DNA from: SURF-43 sp964628985
Lineage (GTDB): Bacteria; Chloroflexota; Dehalococcoidia; UBA2979
DNA: 64,000 nucleotides
Direction: 5' to 3'
Assembly: GCA_964628985.1 (NCBI GenBank)
Contig: CAZVNJ010000004.1
Span: forward strand, 1 to 64,000
Shown here: positions 8,226 through 14,650 of the stretch, piece after piece
Layout of the letters: each line of letters begins with the position of its first letter
Numbering within the stretch: position 1 is the first letter of the stretch
Program-made: the position numbers and the translations under genes
The notes under the pieces: generated by a model
Told to the model about the DNA's origin: nothing
Database searches by the model: none
The model's input: only the letters and a program-made list of their open reading frames with translations

Positions 8226-9047
8226 CTACTGGCCTGTGCGAGCGCGAGCGCGGGCGCGAGTGCGCGCAGCCACGGCGAGGGCGGCGACTCCGATGACGGC
8301 GGCTCCAAGGAGCCACGCGGGCGGGCTCGCGTTGCCCGTCTCAAGCAGGCCGGCGTTGCCGGTGGACGCAGGGCGCGGGGCCACTGGCGTCGTCGGGGCC
8401 GGCGTAGCCAAGACCGTGGTCGGCACGGGTGTCGGGGCAGCGGTCGGGGCAGCGGTCGGGGCAGTGGTCGGGACAGCGGTCGGGGCAGTGGTCGGGACAG
8501 CGGTCGGAGTCGGTGTCGGGGTTGCTGCCTGGGCTGAGATGCGGGCCACGGTGACGTCGGCGGTATTGATGTCGGCGATGATCGTTCCGCTCGCCGAGGT
8601 TGCCGTGAGCGGCTTGACCTGTACGCCGGTGAAGGTCACGACGCTCCCGGGGCTGCATGAGGTGCCGATGTTGTTGGTGATGGTGTTTGCGGAGGCGACG
8701 GTGCCGGTCGCCTGGCCATCGGGTGCGGGCCACGCGGCGTAGGTGATGGTGGGGGCGGCCCCGCCCTGGAAGGTCCAGCCGGCGGAGAGCCGGAGGGTGA
8801 TGCCGGCGACTCCGTCGGCCGCTCCGGCGGTGACGTCCACGACGCCGCAGGTGAGGGTGATGGGGGCGAGGGTGGTGAAGGTGTTGGATCCGGTGACGGG
8901 GTTGGTGTTCAAGGAGACGACGGTCTCCAGGTTATTGGTGGATGCGATGGCGTGTGCGATACCGGCGGGGCCGGCGAAGAGCAGAGCCATAGCGGCGGCG
9001 AATGAGGCGATCACCACATAAGGATTTCTGGCGTACTTCTTCGGCAT
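8226..9047 (-). CDS. Secreted surface protein with Pro/Thr-rich stalk and C-terminal anchor
   Basis: A 273-residue protein. A positively charged start and hydrophobic signal (about 1-34, ending GIAHA) are followed by a globular domain of about 150 residues, a Pro/Thr/Ala repeat stalk (about 175-225), and a C-terminal membrane helix (WLLGAAVIGVAALAVAA) with a very Arg-rich tail. This resembles a sorted or membrane-anchored surface protein, but no LPXTG is seen; SPPAW just precedes the helix. The start at 9047 is fixed by a strong AGGAGGTGA site 8 nt upstream. The 12-bp DNA repeats encode the stalk. Its promoter carries the 11-bp direct-repeat operator described nearby. Function not recognised. 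Confidence 0.75.
   Translation of the reverse strand: MPKKYARNPYVVIASFAAAMALLFAGPAGIAHAIASTNNLETVVSLNTNPVTGSNTFTTLAPITLTCGVVDVTAGAADGVAGITLRLSAGWTFQGGAAPTITYAAWPAPDGQATGTVASANTITNNIGTSCSPGSVVTFTGVQVKPLTATSASGTIIADINTADVTVARISAQAATPTPTPTAVPTTAPTAVPTTAPTAAPTAAPTPVPTTVLATPAPTTPVAPRPASTGNAGLLETGNASPPAWLLGAAVIGVAALAVAARTRARARARTGQ
8431..8502. repeat. Six 12-bp tandem repeats in the stalk coding region
   Basis: Six consecutive 12-bp units of the form GTCGGGGCAGCG, with G/A and C/T variants, encode the Thr-Ala-Pro/Val-Pro stalk of the minus-strand surface protein. Unit length is a multiple of three, so copy-number change would alter stalk length without a frameshift. Confidence 0.85.
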
Positions 9048-9113
9048 CTGGGTCACCTCCTGCAGACGTTGTGGGCACCTCGGCGACCTCGGGGACGCGG
9101 GGCTATCTCTGTC

Positions 9114-9150
9114 AGTCACCCTAGGTGGTGGCCGTCACCCGGCTGTCACC
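9114..9150 (-). promoter_or_regulatory. Putative SARP-type operator/promoter of the surface-protein gene
   Basis: On the minus strand GGTGACA (9150-9144) and GGTGACG (9139-9133) are direct repeats with an 11-bp period. They are followed after exactly 9 nt by TAGGGT (9123-9118) as the -10 element. A third GGTGACT (9120-9114) is off-phase. Start of transcription near 9111 would leave a 64-nt leader. Heptamer direct repeats at 11-bp spacing close to the -10 are the known binding layout of SARP (BTAD) activators, and such a regulator is encoded at 10107-10901. Confidence 0.6.
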
Positions 9151-9230
9151 CCACGCCGGTTTCGTGGTGAGCCAGCTTCAGCCGAGTGTTTCGTTAGCGC
9201 GTGCGGCGTGGCTCCTCACCCTGCGGCGCC

Positions 9231-9263
9231 TGTGACGTAGCCGTGACGGGACGGGCATAGCCT
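9231..9263 (+). promoter_or_regulatory. Putative SARP-type operator/promoter of the 47-residue ORF
   Basis: TGTGACG (9231-9237) and CGTGACG (9242-9248) are 11 bp apart, followed after 9 nt by TAGCCT (9258-9263). This is the same layout, in the opposite orientation, as the surface-protein promoter. No -35 element is visible, as expected for an activator-dependent promoter. Confidence 0.6.
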
Positions 9264-9293
9264 TCATGGAAGCAGTGGAGAGCGAGGTCACAG

Positions 9294-9437
9294 GTGACAC
9301 CCAAGCAACCGACCAAGTCGGATCAGTCTCAGCCGATCAATCTCGACCGGATCAAGGCCGCGCACGCAGCGAAGCTGGCAGCGAGGTTCCCGCTGGGGAC
9401 TACGAAACCGAAGGGCGAACCCACGGGCGGGCACTGA
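9294..9437 (+). CDS. Small basic protein, unknown (47 residues)
   Basis: A GTG-initiated 47-residue frame starting VTPKQPTKSDQS and containing INLDRIKAAHAAKLAARF, a likely amphipathic helix. It has no cysteine and no membrane segment. A GCGAGG ribosome-binding site lies 6 nt upstream of the GTG, and the promoter with paired 11-bp repeats is 31 nt upstream. A hairpin at 9499-9518 follows. I prefer this frame over a longer overlapping one (9266-9637) because that one runs through the hairpin and has no ribosome-binding site. No family recognised. Confidence 0.5.
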   Translation: MTPKQPTKSDQSQPINLDRIKAAHAAKLAARFPLGTTKPKGEPTGGH

Positions 9438-9498
9438 GGCGCGAATCTCGCGTCGAGCCCTCCGCGTCAATGGGTAGTACTCCGCAAGACATGAGTGA

Positions 9499-9518
9499 GG
9501 CCCGCCAAACGGCGGGCC
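9499..9518 (+). terminator. Hairpin after the 47-residue ORF
   Basis: GGCCCGCC, loop AAAC, GGCGGGCC: eight perfect pairs, followed by CCATTCAT. It lies between the small plus-strand ORF and the convergent DUF6458-like gene and is a likely terminator. Confidence 0.6.
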
Positions 9519-9602
9519 CCATTCATGTCTCTCCTGTGATGCGCGCGGCGGACCGTTCCGCGATCAACCTGCCGCGCCCCGCCGTTTCGCGCGGGCGAAG
9601 TG

Positions 9603-9836
9603 CTATGGGCGCGGTACTTCCTCGGATTGGACGATGATGCGCTCGCGGCTGCGACGGAATGGGGCGAACGATGCCCAGAAGAGGACGGAGAGCAGCAGCC
9701 CGATGATCCCGACAATCAGGAGGATCGCGCCGATCACGCGGATATCGATCCCGACGACTCGATAGTCGACTGCCCAGGCGAGAATCGCGCCAAGCGCGAT
9801 CAGCATGAGACTGCCTGCCGTACTTCCGTTTTCCAT
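9603..9836 (-). CDS. DUF6458-like small membrane protein
   Basis: A 77-residue protein with two hydrophobic helices, GSLMLIALGAILAWAVDYR and IRVIGAILLIVGIIGLLLSV, then a short basic tail with RRSRERIIVQ. This architecture and the AVD...VVGIDI turn match the DUF6458 family of small membrane proteins common in Actinobacteria, whose function is unknown. The ATG at 9836 (MENGSTAG) is chosen because the family starts just before the first helix. A GGAG lies upstream. Its promoter region contains another copy of the 11-bp repeat operator, linking it to the neighbouring BTAD regulator. Confidence 0.7.
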   Translation of the reverse strand: MENGSTAGSLMLIALGAILAWAVDYRVVGIDIRVIGAILLIVGIIGLLLSVLFWASFAPFRRSRERIIVQSEEVPRP

Positions 9837-9952
9837 GGTTGGACACTCCAGTGGTCGCGACCCGCGGCGATCGCGGTGGTCGGTTAGACAGCCGGTTGCA
9901 CCTGGGGGGCCGCTGGATCGTCTCCTGAGGCTCCTGTGCACCGTTTCCGCGG

Positions 9953-9985
9953 ACGCTACGCACCTGGTGTCACCGGGGCGTGACG
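9953..9985 (-). promoter_or_regulatory. Putative SARP-type operator/promoter of the DUF6458-like gene
   Basis: On the minus strand CGTCACG (9985-9979, one mismatch) and GGTGACA (9974-9968) have an 11-bp period. They are followed after 9 nt by TAGCGT (9958-9953). The layout matches the two promoters at 9114-9150 and 9231-9263. Confidence 0.5.
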
Positions 9986-10106
9986 GCGATCGGCGATCAA
10001 GCGTGCTCGCGCGCAACCAATGTCCCATCGGAAGGGGCCGGAGGCAGGTGATACCGTTGGTCTGCCCGAATGCGAAGTCCGGCCGGCTTGCCGCGCGGTC
10101 CGAGCG

Positions 10107-10901
10107 GTGCAGCTCCCCGAATCGAGGCTCCCCTTGACCCTCGATAGCCCGTACCGGGCTGTACCCGTACCGCGAACGTCGAATGACACCCCACGCGACT
10201 TCGAACTGTCGCTCATGGGTGCGTTTCAGTTGTCGGAGGGGGCCATCCCGATCGTGCTGCCAGGCGGTGCGCAGCGGCTGATCGCATTCCTTGCGCTGAA
10301 GGGCCGTCCGATGACTCGCGCCGCCGCTGCAGGGGCGCTGTGGCCGGACGCGACTGAAGAACAGGCACACGCAAGCCTGCGCTCGGCGATCTGGCGGCTC
10401 GACAAGATCACGCGTGAAGCGATGCAGGTCGACGTGCTCGAGTTGGACCTCGCATCCGGCGTCGGTCTCGATCTGCGTGAATCGCGCGCGCTGGCGCATC
10501 GGCTGTTGATCGTGGACACCCTACCCCTGGCCTCAGACATGACGTTAGCGGCGATCGAGGCATTGACTTCGGAATTGCTTCCGGACTGGTACGACGAATG
10601 GGTGGTGATCGAGGCAGAGGACTGGCGTCAGCTCCGTCTTCATGCGCTCGAATCCCTCGCCGAGAAACTGTCGGCCGCCGGCCGGTTCGGCGACGCGATC
10701 CAGGCGGCGCGCTCAGCGATCCAGGCCGATCCGCTGCGAGAGAGTGCACATGCTGCTCTGATTCGGGTCCACCTCGGGGAGGGAAACCAATCGGAGGCAC
10801 TCGACGCGTACGAGGCCTACCGGGTGCTGCTGCTTCGTGAGCTTGGTCTGGCACCTACGTCGCGACTGTTGGCACTCGTCGAGGCCCTCAAGGGAGCCTA
10901 G
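10107..10901 (+). CDS. BTAD-domain (SARP-like) transcriptional regulator
   Basis: A protein of about 264 residues. A winged-helix DNA-binding region begins at DFELSLMGAFQLSEG and includes LPGGAQRLIAFLALKG and ALWPDATEEQAHASLRSAI. A helical BTAD/TPR-like domain follows, with ADPLRESAHAALIRVHLGEG and ALDAYEAYRVLLLRELG. This is the domain order of SARP-type activators, which bind direct heptamer repeats next to -10 elements. No ATPase or sensor domain is attached. The start is uncertain: an ATG at 10020 and a GTG at 10107 are both in frame, and the domain itself begins near 10197. Repeat operators at nearby promoters suggest local targets. Confidence 0.8.
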   Translation: MQLPESRLPLTLDSPYRAVPVPRTSNDTPRDFELSLMGAFQLSEGAIPIVLPGGAQRLIAFLALKGRPMTRAAAAGALWPDATEEQAHASLRSAIWRLDKITREAMQVDVLELDLASGVGLDLRESRALAHRLLIVDTLPLASDMTLAAIEALTSELLPDWYDEWVVIEAEDWRQLRLHALESLAEKLSAAGRFGDAIQAARSAIQADPLRESAHAALIRVHLGEGNQSEALDAYEAYRVLLLRELGLAPTSRLLALVEALKGA

Positions 10902-10975
10902 CCGCCGGCATCGACCCTGGAACGTGTGCCGAGCGACGGCGATCCGCTCAGCGCGGTGCCCCTCAATGCAGCGAC

Positions 10976-11009
10976 GGTGACGCCGTGGTGACGGGTCAGT
11001 TGCCAACGT
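10976..11009 (+). promoter_or_regulatory. Putative SARP-type operator upstream of the 77-residue ORF
   Basis: Two identical GGTGACG heptamers (10976-10982 and 10987-10993) are 11 bp apart on the plus strand. The expected -10 position (11003-11009) reads CCAACGT, which is a poor match, so the promoter itself is uncertain although the repeats are perfect. If used, transcription would start at about the ATG at 11016, giving a leaderless message. Confidence 0.45.
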
Positions 11010-11015
11010 AGTGGG

Positions 11016-11249
11016 ATGCTTCCGCAAGCCGACAGCCTCACAGATGTCACAGCCCTGTTCATCGTCCGGCTTCGTTTCGAGGCCGGTTCGTCGCGACAGA
11101 TGCGGGCCGAGGTGCGGATGACGCAGGACGTGACCGCCGGCTTCGATGGCTCATCGACGGTGACGGACGTCGAATCTGCGGTGAGGCTGCTCCGGATGTG
11201 GGTGCTCGCCCAGGGTGCCCAGGGTGAGGTCGGGCCGAGTGGCGGGTGA
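11016..11249 (+). CDS. Small protein, unknown (77 residues)
   Basis: A 77-residue frame with a plausible folded core: TALFIVRLRFEAGSSRQMR and VTDVESAVRLLRMWVLA resemble a beta strand pair followed by a helix. It has no signal peptide or cysteine. No clear ribosome-binding site precedes the ATG, but paired GGTGACG repeats end 23 nt upstream and could drive a leaderless transcript. It follows the BTAD regulator by 114 nt. Not recognised as any family. Confidence 0.5.
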   Translation: MLPQADSLTDVTALFIVRLRFEAGSSRQMRAEVRMTQDVTAGFDGSSTVTDVESAVRLLRMWVLAQGAQGEVGPSGG

Positions 11250-11477
11250 CTCCTCGGGCTCGCGGACAGGGGCTCCCAGCATCCGGCGCTGTCAGGAGTT
11301 AACGGGGATTTTACGTGAAAGTGCGCACAATCACTTGCGTCTCGGAACCAATTCTGTGCACACTGCGTTCATCAAGTGAAGGCGGGCACAAAGTCTCGGA
11401 ACGGCCGGGATCTGTTCCCCCCTCACGGGCGGACTGCTCCGGGTGTAGGCCTCGGGCGGACCAGGAAGAGGACTCGG

Positions 11478-11612
11478 ATGTTGGAAGTCAAGGACCTATA
11501 CAACTCCATTCTGGTACGCGGCCGGCGTTCGACGCCGACGTTTGACCAGGTCCGGAAGGACGCTCGCGCGTTCGAGCGGTCCCGCACGGACGCCAACCTC
11601 TACCGCCTCTAG
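11478..11612 (+). CDS. Small protein, unknown (44 residues)
   Basis: A 44-residue frame starting MLEVKDLYNSILVRGRR and ending DANLYRL. It is charged, without cysteine or membrane segment, and probably mainly helical. The ATG at 11478 is preceded by a purine-rich AGGAAGAGGA stretch. A strong terminator follows at 11671-11698. The 228 nt upstream (11250-11477) contain no other gene that I can support. Longer overlapping readings from 11315 and 11376 lack ribosome-binding sites. Confidence 0.5.
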   Translation: MLEVKDLYNSILVRGRRSTPTFDQVRKDARAFERSRTDANLYRL

Positions 11613-11670
11613 GCGGCAGCACGGATCGGGAGGGTCCCCTCCCCCGCCCGATCCCTCGCTTCGGCGAACG

Positions 11671-11698
11671 AACGGCCCCCGTCCCCGCGGGGGCCGTT
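11671..11698 (+). terminator. Intrinsic terminator after the 44-residue ORF
   Basis: AACGGCCCCCG pairs perfectly with CGGGGGCCGTT across a six-base loop, followed by CTGT. The A-rich left foot and T-rich right foot are typical. Confidence 0.75.
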
Positions 11699-11819
11699 CT
11701 GTGCCCCCCGGGGGACGGGGCCCCGTCTCCCAGCGCCAGGGGTGGCCGCGCGGGCGCCGGTTCAGCGCCTCGGCAGGGTGCGGGTAGACTCTGATTCACT
11801 CCCCACGGAAGGCGCACTT

Positions 11820-13469
11820 GTGGCCGAAGCCCCCCCGCCCTCCGGCCGCCCACCGCATTCACCTCGTCGTCCCACCAGCGAGGGCTTCCGGCGCTTTATC
11901 GAGCGCGCCCCTGAGAGCCGGCCGGGCCGCGTCCTCCTCGGTTCCGCGTTTGTCGTTGCCGCGGGGTTCGTCCTCTCCCGGGTCCTGGGCCTGGTCCGCT
12001 CGATCGTCATCGCCCACGCATTCGGCACGGACCCGGAACTCGCAGCGTTCTGGGTGGGTTCGAGGCTTCCAGACCTGGTCTTCCAGCTGCTGGCGGGTGC
12101 GACGTTGTCCGCCGCGTTCATCCCCACGTTCAGCCGCATCATGCTCCGGCATGGCGAGGAGGCGGCATGGAGGTTGGCCTCCAGCGCGCTCAACATCATC
12201 GCCGTGGCGACATTCCTGCTAGCGGCGATTGCCTATGTCCTCGCACCCGCCATCGTCCCCTGGCTCGCGCCGGGCCTGGGGGATGCCACGGGACAGCAGG
12301 AGGAGTTGCGGTCGTTGGCGGTGCGTCTCACTCGGCTGATGCTGATGTCACCGCTGTTCTTCGGCGTGAGCGGGATGCTCACGGGCATCCTCAACGCTCG
12401 GCAGCATTTCCTCGCGCCTGCGCTCGCGCCAGTCTGCTACAACCTCGGGATCATCGCGGGCGCGCTGTTGTTCGCGGACCTGGGGGTGGACGGCCTCGCG
12501 TGGGGGGTTGTCGGCGGGGCCGCCGCGCATCTTCTGGTGCAGGTCCCCGCGCTCCGCGGGGCGGGAATGCGTTGGAGCCCTTCGTTCGAAGTATTTTCGG
12601 ACGGCGTGCAGGAAGTGCTGCGCTTGATGGGGCCGCGCGTGCTGGGCCTCGGTGCTTCGCAGCTCAACTTCATCGCAGCGATCTTCTTCGCCTCATTCGT
12701 CTCGGACGAGGCGATCAGCGCGTTGAACTACGCGTTCCTCATGATGATGATGCCAGTTGGCGTGATCGGGATGGCGATCTCCACGGCCGTCTTCCCAACC
12801 CTCGCGCAGCACGGTGCCTCCCAGGACACGTCCGCGTTGCGGATGGCCGTCTCGAGGTCGTTGCGGCAGATCCTCTTCCTCGCCGTCCCAGCCTCTGCGG
12901 GGCTGATCATCCTCGCGACGCCCTCGGTACGGCTGCTGTTGGAACGGGGAGCGTTCGACGTCGGGTCGACGGAACTGGTCGTCGCCGCACTCTCGCTCTA
13001 CGCCGTCGGGATTGCGGCGCACAGCGGCGTCGAAATCCTGAGTCGCGGCTTCTATGCGGTGGCAGACACGCGGACGCCGGTGGCCATCGCGGTGGCGGCG
13101 ATGTTGTTGAACCTGGCCCTCTCGGCCGCACTCGTCGCCCCGTTCGGCTTGCGCGGCCTGGCCGCCTCCGCATCAGTCACGGCGTTCGTCGAGTTCGGCC
13201 TACTGCTCTGGGTGCTGTCGACGCGGCTTGGCGGCCTCGAACGGCGCGCGCTGACGAGGACGGTGGGGAGCACGCTCGCTGCCACGGCAGCGTTGTCGGT
13301 AATGATGCTGCTCGCGCTGTGGGGCCTTTCCGCTGGGGGTGTGGATGCCGCGACCACGCTTGGTTCGCTCGTGCGCATCATGGTGGCAGGGACGCTCGGA
13401 CTCATCGCCTTTGGCGTCTCGGGCTACCTCGCTAACCGGGACGACCTGCGGATGGTGGCGCGGCAGTAG
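11820..13469 (+). CDS. murJ: Lipid II flippase MurJ (MviN family)
   Basis: A polytopic membrane protein of about 549 residues. FVLSRVLGLVRSIVIAHAFG matches the MurJ first-helix Arg signature, PDLVFQLLAGATLSAAFIPTF the second, and a later stretch has SRGFYAVADTRTPV. MurJ moves lipid-linked peptidoglycan precursor across the cytoplasmic membrane. I place the start at GTG 11820, which has a GGAAGG site just upstream and lies after a -10-like TAGACT (11785-11790). The reading from 11742 would start before that element. Presence of murJ implies peptidoglycan synthesis. Confidence 0.93.
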   Translation: MAEAPPPSGRPPHSPRRPTSEGFRRFIERAPESRPGRVLLGSAFVVAAGFVLSRVLGLVRSIVIAHAFGTDPELAAFWVGSRLPDLVFQLLAGATLSAAFIPTFSRIMLRHGEEAAWRLASSALNIIAVATFLLAAIAYVLAPAIVPWLAPGLGDATGQQEELRSLAVRLTRLMLMSPLFFGVSGMLTGILNARQHFLAPALAPVCYNLGIIAGALLFADLGVDGLAWGVVGGAAAHLLVQVPALRGAGMRWSPSFEVFSDGVQEVLRLMGPRVLGLGASQLNFIAAIFFASFVSDEAISALNYAFLMMMMPVGVIGMAISTAVFPTLAQHGASQDTSALRMAVSRSLRQILFLAVPASAGLIILATPSVRLLLERGAFDVGSTELVVAALSLYAVGIAAHSGVEILSRGFYAVADTRTPVAIAVAAMLLNLALSAALVAPFGLRGLAASASVTAFVEFGLLLWVLSTRLGGLERRALTRTVGSTLAATAALSVMMLLALWGLSAGGVDAATTLGSLVRIMVAGTLGLIAFGVSGYLANRDDLRMVARQ

Positions 13470-13548
13470 CAGTGCGACGAGCCCGACACCACCGGCGCTG
13501 TCTTCTGCTACGATATGAGCTCCCAACAACCAAAAAGGGAACCTTCGA

Positions 13549-13569
13549 GCGGACGCATCCGGCGTCCGC
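13549..13569 (+). other. Hairpin in the leader of the zinc-ribbon gene
   Basis: GCGGACGC, loop ATCCG, GCGTCCGC: an eight-pair stem 49 nt upstream of the ATG at 13619. It probably lies in the 5' untranslated region. No known riboswitch class is recognised. Confidence 0.35.
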
Positions 13570-13618
13570 GCTGCTGCGTTGTCCGCACCCCTCGAGGGCG
13601 GGCGAGAGGACTGAGACG

Positions 13619-14197
13619 ATGGCGTTTACCGACCGCGAACTGACCTGCCGCGATTGCGGGGGCCCGTTCATCTTCACCGCGGGCGAGCAGGAGTTCTATG
13701 CGACGAAGGGCCTGCAGCACGACCCCGTGCGCTGCCCCTCCTGCCGCAACCAGCGCAAGTTGCTGCGTCCCGAGGACCGCGAGGAGACGCCCCGCTTCGG
13801 GGTGTACGTCTCCTACGGTGGCCGGACGCCCCGTCAGATGCACCGCGCCGCCTGTAACCAGTGCGGCCAGTCCACCGAGGTCCCGTTCGTCCCACGAGGC
13901 GACCGCCCGGTGTACTGCTCGGCCTGCTACTCGGACATCCGTGAGAAGCAGGAGGCCCGCGACGCCGCTGCGGCGGACGACGCCGCCGCCCGTATCGCGG
14001 CTGCCTCCATGCGCCGCGGCCCCGAGCTGGAGGGTGCCGGCCCGCGCAGCGCCGTCGCCGAGCCGCTGGCCGACGTGAGCACCGCCACCACGGTGGAGCA
14101 GCGGATGGCCGAGCCGCTGGCCGAACTCGACGTGACCGCCACGAGGTCGAGGCCGGTTGAGGTGGAGCCGGACCCGGACGCGCCCGAGGAGGACTAG
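13619..14197 (+). CDS. Zinc-ribbon domain protein with acidic tail
   Basis: A 192-residue protein beginning MAFTDRELTCRDCGGPFIF. It has three zinc-ribbon-like cysteine pairs: CRDC with CPSC (residues about 10-45), and CNQC with CSAC (about 80-105). This matches the 'probable zinc-binding domain' proteins frequent in Chloroflexota, often noted near cold-shock or ribosome-linked genes. The C-terminal half is Ala/Glu-rich and probably disordered, ending in acidic PDAPEED. Nucleic-acid binding is a reasonable guess only. It precedes the ileS T-box leader on the same strand. Confidence 0.75.
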   Translation: MAFTDRELTCRDCGGPFIFTAGEQEFYATKGLQHDPVRCPSCRNQRKLLRPEDREETPRFGVYVSYGGRTPRQMHRAACNQCGQSTEVPFVPRGDRPVYCSACYSDIREKQEARDAAAADDAAARIAAASMRRGPELEGAGPRSAVAEPLADVSTATTVEQRMAEPLAELDVTATRSRPVEVEPDPDAPEED

Positions 14198-14215
14198 GAG
14201 CGGGCGCCGGCGGCG

Positions 14216-14244
14216 TTGTCCGCCTCGCGCCGCCCATCTAGACT
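14216..14244 (+). promoter_or_regulatory. Predicted promoter of the ileS leader
   Basis: TTGTCC (14216-14221) and TAGACT (14239-14244) are separated by 17 bp. Transcription would start near 14251, just upstream of the T-box leader. Confidence 0.6.
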
Positions 14245-14264
14245 CCACGCATCGTTCTGCATAC

Positions 14265-14626
14265 ATGCGACGACGGAGACGAGTAGCCCTGCGGCCGCGG
14301 TCCTCAGTGGGAAGCCACCGAGGTACGCGGACCGGACAGCGAGCCCGGGACGGTGCAAGCCGGGCACGTGCCACGCGAGGCGAAGATCACTCCTGAGCAG
14401 CCGCCCGAACGCCTCGACCGAGGCCAGTAGACGCGGCCGGAGCGCCCACCGTTACCAGGGGCAGCGCCATCGCGAGAAGGACCTCGCCGCGGCGCGGTGA
14501 GCGGCGTCGTCACCTCGATCGATCGAGGCGGCGCGCAACGCGGGTGGTACCGCGGGCTCCATGCGGCTCTCGTACGAGATCGCACGGCCCGTCCCGCACC
14601 GGATTCGGTGTGGGGCGGGCCGTTTC
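14265..14626 (+). promoter_or_regulatory. T-box riboswitch of ileS
   Basis: A classical tRNA-sensing T-box leader. Stem I carries GACGAGTAG (14278-14286) and the distal GGTGCAAGCC element near 14352. The specifier region GAAGATCACTCCTGAG contains ATC (14386-14388), an isoleucine codon, which matches the downstream gene. The linker has CCGTTACC near 14450. The T-box antiterminator motif AACGCGGGTGGTACCGCG is at 14537-14554. A terminator hairpin follows (14584-14623, ACGGCCCG / CGGGCCGT, then TTTC). Uncharged tRNA-Ile would stabilise the antiterminator and switch ileS on. This leader fills the 450-nt gap before ileS. Confidence 0.93.
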
Positions 14627-14650
14627 ATTGCCCGCCGCTGGAGGTGTCCC

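Noticed and set aside
8431..8502. Short regular repeats considered as a CRISPR array
   Set aside because: Units are 12 bp with no spacers and lie in frame within a coding stalk.
9266..9637. A 123-codon plus-strand frame
   Set aside because: It runs through a terminator-like hairpin and into the convergent DUF6458-like gene. The 47-codon GTG frame has the better ribosome-binding site.
9979..10000. A single CGTGACG upstream of the BTAD gene, considered as an autoregulatory site
   Set aside because: On the plus strand there is no second heptamer 11 bp away and no -10 after 9 bp. The same bases are better explained by the minus-strand operator for the DUF6458-like gene.
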